Of a stretch of DNA of 37,068 nt, positions 15,533 through 23,914 are shown piece after piece (position 1 is the first letter of the stretch; each line of letters opens with the position of its first letter). The notes under the pieces are model-generated. The model was not told where the DNA came from and ran no database searches. It saw only the letters and a list, made by a program, of their open reading frames with translations. The DNA is taken from positions 1-37,068 of the forward strand of contig CAMBMS010000023.1 of NCBI GenBank assembly GCA_945868845.1. Direction: 5' to 3'. The position numbers were made by a program, and so were the translations under genes. Origin of the DNA: Asaia bogorensis. Its GTDB lineage: Bacteria; Pseudomonadota; Alphaproteobacteria; Acetobacterales; Acetobacteraceae.

Positions 15533-17797
15533 TTACTTGGCGTCGATCGCCGCCAGCAGTTTCGGTGGCGAGATCGGCAGGCTAGTCATACGCTTGCCGG
15601 TGGCCGCGGCAATCGCGTTGGCGATGGCGGCCATGGGTGGGCAGATGCACACCTCGCCCACGCCCTTCGCACCGAAGGGATGTGTGTTGTTCGGAACCTC
15701 CACCAGGATCGCGTCGATCATCGGCAGGTCGGATGCGACGGGAACGCGATAGTCAAGGAAGCTCGCATTATCCATGCGGCCGTTCTTGTCGTAGATATAT
15801 TCCTCGTTCAGCGCCCAGCCGATGCCCTGCACCACGCCGCCCTGGATCTGACCTTCCACATAGCTGGGATGGATGGCGCGGCCCACATCCTGTGCAGCGA
15901 AGAAGCGTAGGATGGTTACCTTGCCGGTTTCCGGGTCCACTTCCACATCACAGAACTGGGTGGCGAAGCCCGGCGCCTGGCCACCAGCATTCACCGATCC
16001 CGAGGCGGTGATCGGCCCGCCGGTCTGGGCCGCCTTGCCCGCAATTTCGCGCAAGCTGAGCGGCTGGAATTTGCCGACATTGCCGCCAGCTGGCTTGGCA
16101 TAGCCGTCTTCCCAGACGACGCCATCCGGTTCCACGCCCCAGATCATCGCAGCACGCTTGCAGAGATCGGTGATCACCGTCTTGGTGGCAGTCACCACCG
16201 CCATTCCGGTGGCGAAGGTAACACGCGAGCCGCCGGTGACATGGGTGTAGCCGACATTGGCGGTGTCGGTGACGATGGCCCGCACGGAGTGGTAGTCCAC
16301 GCCCAATGTCTCCGCCGCCATAATCGCCATGGACGCGCGCGAGCCGCCTATATCTGGGCTGCCGGTGGCCACCAGCACGGTGCCATCGGCATTGACGCTC
16401 ATTGTCGCGGAAGATTCGCCGGCGCCGTTGAACCAATAGCCGGACGCGACACCCCGGCCCTGGTTCGGCCCGAGCGGGGCCTTGTAGGCTGGATGGTTGA
16501 GCAGGGCTTCCACCGTCTCGATATAGCCGCCATGGCTGTGCTTCGGCCCGGCGATGGTGGGCGAGCCGATGCGGGCGCCGTTCTTAAGCCGCAGCTCCAG
16601 CGGGTCCATGCCGATCTTGTGCGCCAGCTCGTCGATGACGCTTTCCACCGCGAAGGCGGCAATCGGCGAGCCGGGGGCACGATAGGCGGCGGCCTTCGGA
16701 CGGTTGGAGACGACATCGAAGCCCGTGGCTTTCTGGTTCGGTACGTTATAGGGCGAGAAAGCGCAGAGGCAGCCATTCATCACCGGCGAGCCCGGAAAGG
16801 CGCCGGCCTGAAACTTAAACACACCCTCGGCGGCGGTGATCACGCCGTCCTTGCGGACACCCATCTTCACCGTCATCGACGCGCCGGAGGTCGGGCCGGT
16901 GGCCTTGAACACCTCATCCCGGCTCATCATGATTTTCACCGGCAGACCGGATTTGCGCGACAGCACCACCGCGATCGGATCGAGATAGGTGATGGTCTTG
17001 CCGCCGAACCCGCCGCCGATTTCCGCCGGATAGACGCGCAGATCGCCCAACGGCATGCCAACAATCTTCGCGGTCAGCGCACGCACGGCGAAGTGGCCCT
17101 GGCTGGAGCACCAGACTTCGCACTGGCCATCCGCCTCATACTTGGCGGTGGAGGCGTGCGGTTCGATATAGGCCTGATGCACCGCAGCGGTGGTAAAATC
17201 CCGCTCCACGATCACGTCAGCGTCCTTGAAGCCGGCATCCACGTCGCCGATGGCAAAATCTAGGCGCTTGGAGATGTTGGAGGGCGTCTTCGGTGCCGGT
17301 TCGATGCCGCGTGTGGTCATGTCCTCGAACAGCAGCGGCGCGTTGGGAGCCATGGATTCGTCCACGTCGATGACGTGGGGTAGAATTTCGTACTCGACCT
17401 CGATCAGCGCAGCGGCCTGGGCTGCGATTTCCTGCGTGGTAGCGGCAACGGCGGCGACGGAATGGCCTTCATACAGAACCTTCTCCCGCGCCATGATGTT
17501 GCGGGTGATGTGCCAGAAATTCTGCGCCACGCGCTCAGGGCCAATAAATTCATTGGACTGATCGGGCAGATCCTTCGACGTCATGATTGCCTTGACGCCA
17601 GCCAGCGCCTCGGCCTTCGCCGTGTTGATGGATTTGATGCGCGCATGGGCATGCGGGGAACGCAACACCTTGCCCCAGATCATGCCGGACGGGGCAAAAT
17701 CGGCGCCATATTGCGCGCGGCCGGTCACCTTTGGCACGCCATCAGGGCGGATGGGACGGGTGCCGATCCATTTATACTGCTTCACGCTATCGTTCAT
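15533..17797 (-). CDS. Molybdenum hydroxylase large subunit (xanthine dehydrogenase / CoxL-like family)
   Basis: The molybdopterin-binding catalytic subunit, 754 residues. The small N-terminal domain shows DGVPKVTGRAQYGADF and SPHAHARI. The molybdopterin domains show PAEIGGGFGGK, AYRAPGSPIAAF (with the conserved Arg) and near the end GAKGVGE, whose Glu715 is the catalytic base of the family. The enzyme would hydroxylate an N-heterocycle, aldehyde or related substrate. The active-site loop does not carry the Cys of CO dehydrogenase, as far as I can see. Its usual partners, the 2Fe-2S small subunit and FAD medium subunit, are absent on both sides; the only companion is the moaD-like gene. The start has GAGG eight bases ahead. 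The substrate is unknown. Confidence 0.92.
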   Translation of the reverse strand: MNDSVKQYKWIGTRPIRPDGVPKVTGRAQYGADFAPSGMIWGKVLRSPHAHARIKSINTAKAEALAGVKAIMTSKDLPDQSNEFIGPERVAQNFWHITRNIMAREKVLYEGHSVAAVAATTQEIAAQAAALIEVEYEILPHVIDVDESMAPNAPLLFEDMTTRGIEPAPKTPSNISKRLDFAIGDVDAGFKDADVIVERDFTTAAVHQAYIEPHASTAKYEADGQCEVWCSSQGHFAVRALTAKIVGMPLGDLRVYPAEIGGGFGGKTITYLDPIAVVLSRKSGLPVKIMMSRDEVFKATGPTSGASMTVKMGVRKDGVITAAEGVFKFQAGAFPGSPVMNGCLCAFSPYNVPNQKATGFDVVSNRPKAAAYRAPGSPIAAFAVESVIDELAHKIGMDPLELRLKNGARIGSPTIAGPKHSHGGYIETVEALLNHPAYKAPLGPNQGRGVASGYWFNGAGESSATMSVNADGTVLVATGSPDIGGSRASMAIMAAETLGVDYHSVRAIVTDTANVGYTHVTGGSRVTFATGMAVVTATKTVITDLCKRAAMIWGVEPDGVVWEDGYAKPAGGNVGKFQPLSLREIAGKAAQTGGPITASGSVNAGGQAPGFATQFCDVEVDPETGKVTILRFFAAQDVGRAIHPSYVEGQIQGGVVQGIGWALNEEYIYDKNGRMDNASFLDYRVPVASDLPMIDAILVEVPNNTHPFGAKGVGEVCICPPMAAIANAIAAATGKRMTSLPISPPKLLAAIDAK

Positions 17798-17911
17798 GGC
17801 TGCCTCGTCTGTTCGTCGAAATAATTTCTACCAGCTGATAGAGTCGCCCAGCCGGGCGGCAAACGCAAGGGCTTGCCGATTGCGGGGCAGTTAGCCAGGC
17901 GAGCCACCGGA

Positions 17912-17940
17912 TTGTGGGTAGGTTGGGAGGCTACCCACAA
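17912..17940. other. Perfect 10-bp inverted repeat (hairpin), possible terminator
   Basis: TTGTGGGTAG (17912-17921) and CTACCCACAA (17931-17940) are exact reverse complements around a nine-base loop. The hairpin lies about 77 bases after the flavin reductase-like stop on the minus strand and 115 bases before the molybdenum hydroxylase start. No T-run follows on either strand, so an intrinsic terminator is not proven. A regulatory hairpin or operator ahead of the hydroxylase gene is the alternative. Confidence 0.45.
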
Positions 17941-18016
17941 CAGTGTGAGCTCGTTGGATGGCCGGGTGGAGGCACGGGCCAGTGCGGGACTTCTTGAAAA
18001 GAGGGCCTTAGGCCCA

Positions 18017-18661
18017 TTACTCCTTCTGCTTGCCGCGAACGTTCCAATCGCTGACCTCGATACGTGGCATCTCGAACCGGTCGCGCGTGCGCGTATACCA
18101 GCCACGCCCATGCATGCGCCCTACCAAGTCCAGCTTCGGCGTATCAATATAAAATTTGTCCGCGTCCAGCACGCAATCGTCGTGCACATGGATCGCCATC
18201 ACCGTGCCCATCACCACCGACCGATCGATCCCGACATCTACGATCACTAAACGCTTGCATTCCATCGCCACCGGGCTTTCCAGGATGCGCGGAGGCTTCA
18301 CATGCAGGCAGGGCGCGGGGGTCAGGCCGGCTTCGTAGAACTCGTTCACGTTCGGCTCGAAATCGATGGCGGTGATGTTCATCGCCTCGGCCAACGCGTC
18401 GCTGACCAGGTTCACCACGAATTCGCCGGTGCGGCGGATATTATTGCCGGTGTCCTTCGCGTCACCCGGCTTGCGCCCGCCAATACCGAAGCAGATCACC
18501 GGCGGATTGCCCGACATGGCGTTGAAAAAAGAAAAGGGTGCGGCGTTCAAGCTGCCATCCTCCTCCAACGTCGTCACCCAGGCGATCGGGCGCGGCACGA
18601 CGGTCGAGACCAGCACCTTGTAGATGTTGATCGGATCCATCTTCGACATATCGAACAGCAT
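18017..18661 (-). CDS. Flavin reductase-like domain protein (DIM6/NTAB type)
   Basis: A 214-residue cytoplasmic FMN-binding protein with the split-barrel fold. Typical features are STVVPRPIAWVTTLEEDGSLNAAPFSFFNAMSGNPPVICFGIG near the start, then KDTGNNIRRTGEFVVNLVSDALAEAMN. Members of this branch either supply reduced flavin to a monooxygenase or act as stand-alone flavoproteins. The ATG has AAAGGAA nine bases ahead. It precedes the molybdenum hydroxylase on the same strand, but 219 bases and a hairpin lie between them, so co-transcription is uncertain. Confidence 0.9.
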   Translation of the reverse strand: MLFDMSKMDPINIYKVLVSTVVPRPIAWVTTLEEDGSLNAAPFSFFNAMSGNPPVICFGIGGRKPGDAKDTGNNIRRTGEFVVNLVSDALAEAMNITAIDFEPNVNEFYEAGLTPAPCLHVKPPRILESPVAMECKRLVIVDVGIDRSVVMGTVMAIHVHDDCVLDADKFYIDTPKLDLVGRMHGRGWYTRTRDRFEMPRIEVSDWNVRGKQKE

Positions 18662-18783
18662 CAGGCGTTCCTTTAAGATCGTGTTGCCGCAGCGTTACGC
18701 GGCGGAGCCTGGGCTGTCCAGATGCACCGCCAGAGGCTACTGGGGAGCGGCATTACTGGGGACGGGCAATACTGAGGACGGGC

Positions 18784-20136
18784 ATGAGTGCGCTACTTTA
18801 CACCCTCGCTTGGGCCGGCACATTGCTGGACCAACTGGGCGGCCTGCGCCTGGCCGGCAACGCGGCGGGGCTCTGCCTGCTCAGCTTCCTGTTGATCGAA
18901 TTTCCGCACCAGCGCCGCTATGCGCAAATCTTGCTCCTCGCCTTGCTCGGCATCGGGCTACTCGGCATCACGCACGCTAGCGACCCGGTGGCGCTATTCC
19001 TCAATTCCTGGCGGCGGGGCGCGGCCTTCGCCGCATTCTTTTTCGCACTGGGTATGCTGCGTGATGCGGCGGCGACATCTCCCCTCGTCCGCCGCTGCGG
19101 CCAGCAGCTCGTGGCGCAGCCAGCAGGGCGGCGCTACGCGGCATTAACCGGAGGCGCGCATGTGTTCGGCATTATTCTGTCCTATGGCGCCATCGATCTG
19201 CTGGCGGCGATGGTGACGCGCGCCAACCAGCAAGGACCGGCGGCACTGCGGCGCATGCTGCTGGCGATCTATCGCGGCTTCTGCGTGATGAATTGCTGGG
19301 CGCCGTTGAACCTGATGACGGTCGTCGTCTCCGCCGCTGTTCCCGGCGCGCCGATGCGCATCCTGCTGCCCATCGCCTTCATTGTCGCGCAATTGCTTCT
19401 GGCGCTGGGCTGGCTAGAAGATTTTCTCCGCGCGCCGCGCCGCAGCGGCAATGACGCGCGGCCGGGAACATGGAAATCCTGGTCCATCCATCTCGGTATT
19501 GTTGCCATCGTGCTGCTGGTGATGGTGCTCGCCGAGGCCACCGCGATGCTCTTCGACGCCAGCCTCGCCGCCGGGGTCACATTGGTTTTACCGCCGATCG
19601 GTTTGGGCTGGATCACGTTGCAATTGCTACGGTTTGGCGGCCAGCGCCTGCCACGATTTCTAGCGCGACGCTTGCGAAAATTCGCCGCCCGCATCCCCAG
19701 CTTTCGCGGCGAGGCTGCGGTGCTCGGAGCCTCCGGCTTTGTCGGCGTCGCGCTGGGCGGGCTGCTACCGTCTGACGGCTTGGCCCCGATTTTGGCGCCG
19801 CTGCCAGCCTTGCTCATTCCGTTGCTGGTTCCGGTGGTGCTGATCGCAACGGGACAAATTGGGCTGAACCCGATCGCGGTGATCGCCGTGCTAGGCGCGG
19901 CAATGCCGGCGCCGGAAAGCCTGGGTGTGACCCCAGCCGTGCTCGCCTTCGCCTGCATGCTGGGCTGGGGCCTGGCGGTGGGCATGACGCCGATGTCGGC
20001 CTCCGCCATCGCCACCGCGCGCTGGTCCGGCGCCACGCCCTGGACCGTCAGTACGCGCTGGAACGGGGCTTTTACCCTCGCCGGTTTGCTCCTAGTCTGG
20101 GTCGCGATCGCAATGCTGCATGCGCTGTGGCCGTAA
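18784..20136 (+). CDS. Polytopic inner-membrane protein of unknown function
   Basis: A very hydrophobic 450-residue protein with about ten to twelve predicted membrane segments (for example near 4-20, 33-70, 120-145, 185-205, 235-270, 315-365, 385-405, 425-447). Polar loops are short, except a basic Arg-rich loop near residues 285-300 (RLPRFLARRLRKFAARIP) that is probably cytoplasmic. Repeated small-residue helices and the late GWGLAVGMTPMSASAIATARWSG give it the look of an ion- or organic-acid transporter of the broad IT superfamily, but I recognise no defining motif. The ATG has GAGGAC just ahead. It stands alone, divergent from the flavin reductase-like gene. Confidence 0.8.
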   Translation: MSALLYTLAWAGTLLDQLGGLRLAGNAAGLCLLSFLLIEFPHQRRYAQILLLALLGIGLLGITHASDPVALFLNSWRRGAAFAAFFFALGMLRDAAATSPLVRRCGQQLVAQPAGRRYAALTGGAHVFGIILSYGAIDLLAAMVTRANQQGPAALRRMLLAIYRGFCVMNCWAPLNLMTVVVSAAVPGAPMRILLPIAFIVAQLLLALGWLEDFLRAPRRSGNDARPGTWKSWSIHLGIVAIVLLVMVLAEATAMLFDASLAAGVTLVLPPIGLGWITLQLLRFGGQRLPRFLARRLRKFAARIPSFRGEAAVLGASGFVGVALGGLLPSDGLAPILAPLPALLIPLLVPVVLIATGQIGLNPIAVIAVLGAAMPAPESLGVTPAVLAFACMLGWGLAVGMTPMSASAIATARWSGATPWTVSTRWNGAFTLAGLLLVWVAIAMLHALWP

Positions 20137-20253
20137 CCACTATCCCGACGCGCGATCCAGGATCGCCGCAACGTGGCAGAGCCCTGCAAGCCCGGCGGCG
20201 AGACAAGCCCACTGGCCGCGATCCGGTTACGCTGCGCGTCTTCCCAGTGCCTG

Positions 20254-20589
20254 CTAAAAAAAACTTATCGGCTTCAACGCCGAACCATCGATATCGTCCA
20301 GGCAGCGCGCATTCATCATCACCTTGTCGGGCTGCGAGTGCGGTACATAGAACGCCGCCATCCCACAACGCTTGCAGAACGGATGCTGGGCCACGCCGGT
20401 CTCGAACGTATAGACCGTCAGATCATTATTCTAAAGCAACAATTCAAAATCGGCGGAAAAGAGCGAGTAGTGCAAAACTCCCTTCTGCGTGCAGATCGTG
20501 CAACTGCATTGCGAGAGATGATCCATGTCGACATTGGCGGGAAACCGCACCCGCCTGCAATAACAGCCACCTTTGCGCGTTTCCAGCAT
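20254..20589 (-). pseudogene. GFA-family (Mss4-like, zinc-binding) gene interrupted by an amber codon
   Basis: From the ATG at 20587-20589 the frame codes for a small GFA-type protein. GGCYC, then CSCTIC, then after the break HPFCKRCGMAAFYVPHS and DKVMMNARCLDD follow the family order of zinc-binding cysteines (GCHCG...C.C..C...F.C..CG...FY..RS.P....VNARCLD). Codon 53 is TAG (20431-20433), where family members continue from the LL strand into the next Thr-Tyr strand. The rest of the 111-codon frame is open and well conserved, so the lesion is either recent or a sequencing error. AGGGG lies ahead of the start. It is probably co-transcribed with the 105-residue gene, which ends 22 bases upstream. 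Confidence 0.78.
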
Positions 20590-20611
20590 TACGCCCCTGG
20601 CCGTTGCCGTG

Positions 20612-20929
20612 TTAAATGAATTTCCCGCGCAGGAACCCCAGCGCGGGCAGCGGTTTCCAGGCGCGCGGCAAATCGGCGCGGCGGATCGGCGCCACCGAAT
20701 AAAGCGGCGGCGGCTGGCGGGTGTTACGCAGGAACGCCGTATAGGCCTTCACCTGCTGCTCCCGCCACGCCCGGTCCGCCAAGGCGGCCATGCGAGTAGG
20801 AAAAATTTCGGCAACGCGTGTGGTCCGGCCCACGGACGCGACGACAGCCCACAATGTGTCGTCGCGCGCCGGTCGGGGAAATTCGACAACTTCGCTCAAC
20901 GCCATCTCGGCTGGGTCATGCGCGCTCAC
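20612..20929 (-). CDS. Small hypothetical protein
   Basis: A 105-residue soluble protein with no signal peptide or membrane segment. It is rich in Arg, Ala and Pro and has an aromatic and basic middle (RAWREQQVKAYTAFLRNTRQPPPLYSV). I recognise no family. Codon use looks like that of neighbouring genes and the frame has its own ATG, so it is probably real. It lies 22 bases upstream of the broken GFA gene on the same strand, suggesting one transcript. Confidence 0.6.
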   Translation of the reverse strand: MSAHDPAEMALSEVVEFPRPARDDTLWAVVASVGRTTRVAEIFPTRMAALADRAWREQQVKAYTAFLRNTRQPPPLYSVAPIRRADLPRAWKPLPALGFLRGKFI

Positions 20930-21050
20930 TTAGAATTCCGGACGGGCCTGCCGATATCATAACCCCAACCCCATCCCAGACGGGAAGAGGGAGTTTGGCA
21001 GAAAGCCACAAGGCCAGTAAAGTCCAGCCTTCATCAGGAGAAAAAATACC

Positions 21051-21470
21051 ATGCAAGGCAAGGTCGTCACCGCCAACGCGCGCGCCACCAAGATCGGAGC
21101 CACTGCCACCTTCACCGGCACCGTCTACCAGGACGAGGTCCTGGTCGGCCAGGCGCCGTCGCGCATGCGCGCCACCCTGGTCAGCTTCACCCCCGGCGCG
21201 CGCACCGCCTGGCATGCCCACCCGGTCGGCCAGACACTCTATGTCACCGCCGGCGTTGGCCGCATCTGCTTCGAGGGCCAGGATCCGATCGAGATCGAGC
21301 CAGGCGACACCGTCATGATCCCGCCCAATGCCCGCCACTGGCACGGCGCGGCGCCGAACCGGCTGTTCACCCACCTGGCCATGTCCGAGCAATCCGACAC
21401 CGGTGCCGGCACCGACTGGTTCGAGCATGTCCCCGACGCCGACTACACCAAAGCCGCCAGGAAAGCCTGA
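21051..21470 (+). CDS. Cupin-domain protein
   Basis: A single-domain cupin of 139 residues. Motif 1 is visible as RTAWHAHPVGQTLYVTAGVG (two His ligands) and motif 2 as GDTVMIPPNARHWHGAAP, giving a plausible metal site. The family includes small dioxygenases, isomerases and ligand-binding proteins; this subtype resembles the cupins often found beside carboxymuconolactone-decarboxylase-like genes. The ATG at 21051 is preceded by AGGAGA. The luciferase-like monooxygenase gene follows after 27 bases in the same direction, so the two probably act in the same catabolic or detoxification step (inference). Confidence 0.88.
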   Translation: MQGKVVTANARATKIGATATFTGTVYQDEVLVGQAPSRMRATLVSFTPGARTAWHAHPVGQTLYVTAGVGRICFEGQDPIEIEPGDTVMIPPNARHWHGAAPNRLFTHLAMSEQSDTGAGTDWFEHVPDADYTKAARKA

Positions 21471-21497
21471 ACGCAGCCACGCAAGGGAGCCCCCACC

Positions 21498-22640
21498 ATG
21501 AAAGTCGGAACCGCGCTGAGCGTACTGGCCGAGGCCGGGCGCGTCGATGCCTCCGTCTGGCAAGAACACACGGTGATGGGCGACCTCGCCGAACCGCTTG
21601 GCTTCGACTCGCTGTGGGCGCTGGAGCATCACTTTACCGGCTACTCGATGTCGCCCGCGCCCTTGCAGACGCTTGCCTACTTCGCGGGACGCACCAAGAA
21701 GATCCAACTCGGCACCTGCGTCATCGTATTGCCCTGGCACGATCCGATCCGCGTCGCCGAACAGATTGCGCTGCTCGATATCATGTGCGGCGGGCGCTGT
21801 TTGTTCGGCTTCGGCCGCGGCGCCGCGTCAACCGAATATGAAGGATTTCGTATTCCCATGGGAGAGGCCCGCCCGCGCTTCATCGAGGCCGCGAAAATCC
21901 TGCAAATCGCGCTGTCGCAGGAACGCTTCTCCTATGACGGCGAGTTTTACAAGATCCCTGAGACCGCCATCCGCCCACGCCCGATCTCGCACCCCGAGCG
22001 CCGCTTCTACGGTACCGCCGTCAGCACGGAATCGGCCGATGTGATGGCGCAGCTCGGCTTCAGCCTGATGATCATCATGCAGAACGAATGGCCGAAGGCG
22101 GCGGAGGATGTGATCCGATTTAACGAAGTCGCCGCCGCCGCCGGGAAAACCCCGCGCCCGCCGATTATTCTTTCCAACATCTCCTGCGCCGAATCACGCG
22201 AGGAGGCACGGGAGCGTGCGATCAAATATCTCGGCCGGAAATGGGATTCAATCGATAATCACTATCACTTCTCGGACAATCATCTGGCAAAAGTGAAGGG
22301 TTATGAATCCTATGAAAAAGTCGGTATCACCTATCAAAAGATGAAAGACCCCGCCCGACGCGCCCGGGCGACGGAGTTCTATGTCTCCATCCAGATCGTC
22401 GGCACGCCGGACGATTGCATCCAGCAGATCAACGAATTGCGCCAGTTAACGGGCATGGACCATCTAATCACCGAATTCTCCTTCGGCAACCTGCCGCATG
22501 AAGAAGCGGAGCTGAACATGCGCTTGTTCGCCGACAAGGTGTTGCCCGTTGTCCAGCACGACGTGTCGTTCAAAACTCCGGTCAGCCTGAGCCGCGCGCG
22601 CGCCACCGGCACTGCCGGCGACGTCTTCGCGCCCGCGTAA
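21498..22640 (+). CDS. LLM-class flavin-dependent oxidoreductase (luciferase-like monooxygenase)
   Basis: A TIM-barrel FMNH2-dependent monooxygenase of 380 residues. Features of the bacterial luciferase-like family are LGFDSLWALEHHF (the E-H-H motif near 42-46), LGTCVIVLPWHDPIRVAEQIALLDIMCGGR and FGFGRGAASTEYEGFR. The late IVGTPDDCIQQINEL and EFSFGNLPHEE match the C-terminal part of the barrel. Such enzymes need reduced flavin from a partner reductase; a flavin reductase-like gene lies about 3 kb upstream on the other strand, but the link is speculative. AAGGGAG lies ahead of the start. It forms an apparent two-gene operon with the cupin. Confidence 0.92.
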   Translation: MKVGTALSVLAEAGRVDASVWQEHTVMGDLAEPLGFDSLWALEHHFTGYSMSPAPLQTLAYFAGRTKKIQLGTCVIVLPWHDPIRVAEQIALLDIMCGGRCLFGFGRGAASTEYEGFRIPMGEARPRFIEAAKILQIALSQERFSYDGEFYKIPETAIRPRPISHPERRFYGTAVSTESADVMAQLGFSLMIIMQNEWPKAAEDVIRFNEVAAAAGKTPRPPIILSNISCAESREEARERAIKYLGRKWDSIDNHYHFSDNHLAKVKGYESYEKVGITYQKMKDPARRARATEFYVSIQIVGTPDDCIQQINELRQLTGMDHLITEFSFGNLPHEEAELNMRLFADKVLPVVQHDVSFKTPVSLSRARATGTAGDVFAPA

Positions 22641-22688
22641 TAACAAATGGCTTGACCAGCTGTTCCCGCGGCACACCGCGCCGCCGGT

Positions 22689-23014
22689 AAGACACGCATC
22701 AACGAAAAAATCGTCCAGCACGTTGCCCAACCGCGAGCTCGTGCCGCTCTCGCCGAACCAACGGACCCAGCGCAGCAGGTCGCCATAGAGCATGTCGCGC
22801 AGGACATCGGTGTTCTTCAAATAGGCCAATACCGAGGATAACCCAGGAACCATTCACGGTATTCGTTCCGTTCCGACCCGGTGTGCGCCTTCAGCCAGAC
22901 GGCGCAGTTATCGGTGCCCCGGCCCAGGACACGCACCATATGGGCGTCCTTGGCTGGCGCCATCGCGAACAGCCCCAACACCAAAGCCGCACCCAGATTT
23001 CGTCACATCGCCAT
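22689..23014 (-). pseudogene. Decayed gene for a small secreted protein
   Basis: On the minus strand a start MAM at 23014 is stopped by TGA at 23003-23005. The same frame continues RNLGAALVLGLFAMAPAKDAH, which looks like a signal peptide, then VLGRGTDNCAVWLKAHTGSE and EYREWFLGY. Near 22838 the frame shifts to LSSVLAYLKNTDVLRDMLYG, LLRWVRWFGESG and LGNVLDDFFVDACL. Joined, the parts follow a pattern I remember from small exported alphaproteobacterial proteins (G.GTD.C..W.......W.LGYLS......D.L.......W...Y......L..A...F). Two lesions make it a pseudogene. The function of that family is unknown to me. Confidence 0.6.
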
Positions 23015-23092
23015 TTTTTTCCATGCCCAAGCGCACAACATCCATGGGACCGCTCGATAAGATGGATGCTGCCCTAGCAGGGGTGAGGGGCG

Positions 23093-23578
23093 TCAACCTT
23101 GGCGTGCCCCGCTAGCATCCGAACTGGCATCCAGGGCGGATTGCAGCATCCATGCCGCCGCCGCGCGGTCCACGCTGGACGCGCGTTTCTTGCGGCTGAG
23201 ATCAGCCTCCACGATCAACGCTCGGTTCACCGCCGCGCTGGATAGCCGCTCATCCCACAACGCCGCCGGCAGGCCCGTCGCCTCCGACAGGGCCAGCGCC
23301 CAGTCCCGCGCCGCCTGCGCCGCCGGCCCGACGGTTCCGTCCATGCTGAGCGGGAAACCCACCACCAAGCCCCCTGCCCCTTCCCTGCGTACGATCGCCA
23401 GGATTTCGATGGCATTCTGCTTCAATTTTCTGCGCTTCAGACTGCCATAGGGGCTGGCCAGGATCAGCCTCACATCCGACAGCGCTAGGCCGATGGTTTG
23501 GGCGCCGGGATCGATGCCGAGCAGCCGCTCATCACGCACCAGGAGCGCACGCAGATCAGGTAGGTTGAATAGGGCCAT
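23093..23578 (-). CDS. ruvX: RuvX/YqgF family putative pre-16S rRNA nuclease
   Basis: An RNase H-fold protein of about 161 residues from the ATG at 23576-23578. Family motifs are [18 protein letters not shown] (first catalytic Asp at 23), [26 protein letters not shown] (catalytic Glu) and [14 protein letters not shown] (last catalytic Asp). YqgF is implicated in 16S rRNA 5' maturation; the older name is putative Holliday junction resolvase. The frame is open to 23746, but the extra 56 residues overlap gatC on the other strand and match no family, so I exclude them. The start is divergent from gatC with 48 bases between, implying a shared promoter region. Confidence 0.93.
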   Translation of the reverse strand: MALFNLPDLRALLVRDERLLGIDPGAQTIGLALSDVRLILASPYGSLKRRKLKQNAIEILAIVRREGAGGLVVGFPLSMDGTVGPAAQAARDWALALSEATGLPAALWDERLSSAAVNRALIVEADLSRKKRASSVDRAAAAWMLQSALDASSDASGARQG

Positions 23579-23626
23579 GGGCGCCTTTATGGTCTCGAAC
23601 CCCACCACTTCCAAGGAAGTTTGCCG

Positions 23627-23914
23627 ATGTCGCTCGATGCCGCGACTGTCCGCCGTATCGCGTCCCTCGCTCGTATCCGCGTCACAGATGACGAGGTCGA
23701 GGTGCTGCGCGGAGAACTGAACGGTATTCTCGGCTGGATCGAGCAACTCAACGAAGTAAACGTGGACGGCATCGAACCACTAGCTAGCGGAGTCACCATG
23801 GCCGCCCGCCTGCGCGACGATACCGTCAATGACGGCAGCTACAAGGATCGAATCTTGGCCAACGCGCCGGACCGAACGGAAGACTATTTCGCTGTCCCGA
23901 AGGTGGTGGAATGA
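23627..23914 (+). CDS. gatC: Asp-tRNA(Asn)/Glu-tRNA(Gln) amidotransferase subunit C
   Basis: The small GatC subunit (95 residues), which stabilises GatA on GatB. It shows [24 protein letters not shown] and [23 protein letters not shown], then the C-terminal RDD and [20 protein letters not shown], all typical of GatC. I use the ATG at 23627, with AAGGAAG ahead, rather than the TTG at 23621. The stop overlaps the gatA start (ATGATG at 23911), so the gatCAB genes are translationally coupled. GatCAB converts mischarged Glu-tRNA(Gln) and/or Asp-tRNA(Asn), as usual in alphaproteobacteria. Confidence 0.97.
   Translation: MSLDAATVRRIASLARIRVTDDEVEVLRGELNGILGWIEQLNEVNVDGIEPLASGVTMAARLRDDTVNDGSYKDRILANAPDRTEDYFAVPKVVE

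Noticed and set aside
16241-17263. A long plus-strand open frame opposite the molybdenum hydroxylase gene
   Set aside because: It is a GC-driven antisense shadow: composition is His/Gly/Arg-rich, no family is recognised, and the opposite strand holds a clearly conserved enzyme.
20431-20433. In-frame TAG in the GFA gene as a pyrrolysine codon
   Set aside because: Nothing in the window suggests pyrrolysine machinery and the position is not a catalytic residue in the family, so a lesion or sequencing error is simpler.
23003-23005. TGA in the decayed secreted-protein gene as a second selenocysteine codon
   Set aside because: It lies in the first codons ahead of the signal peptide, has no redox motif, and the gene also carries a frameshift.
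23579-23746. N-terminal extension of ruvX
   Set aside because: It overlaps gatC on the other strand, matches no family sequence, and the ATG at 23578 gives the normal RuvX length.
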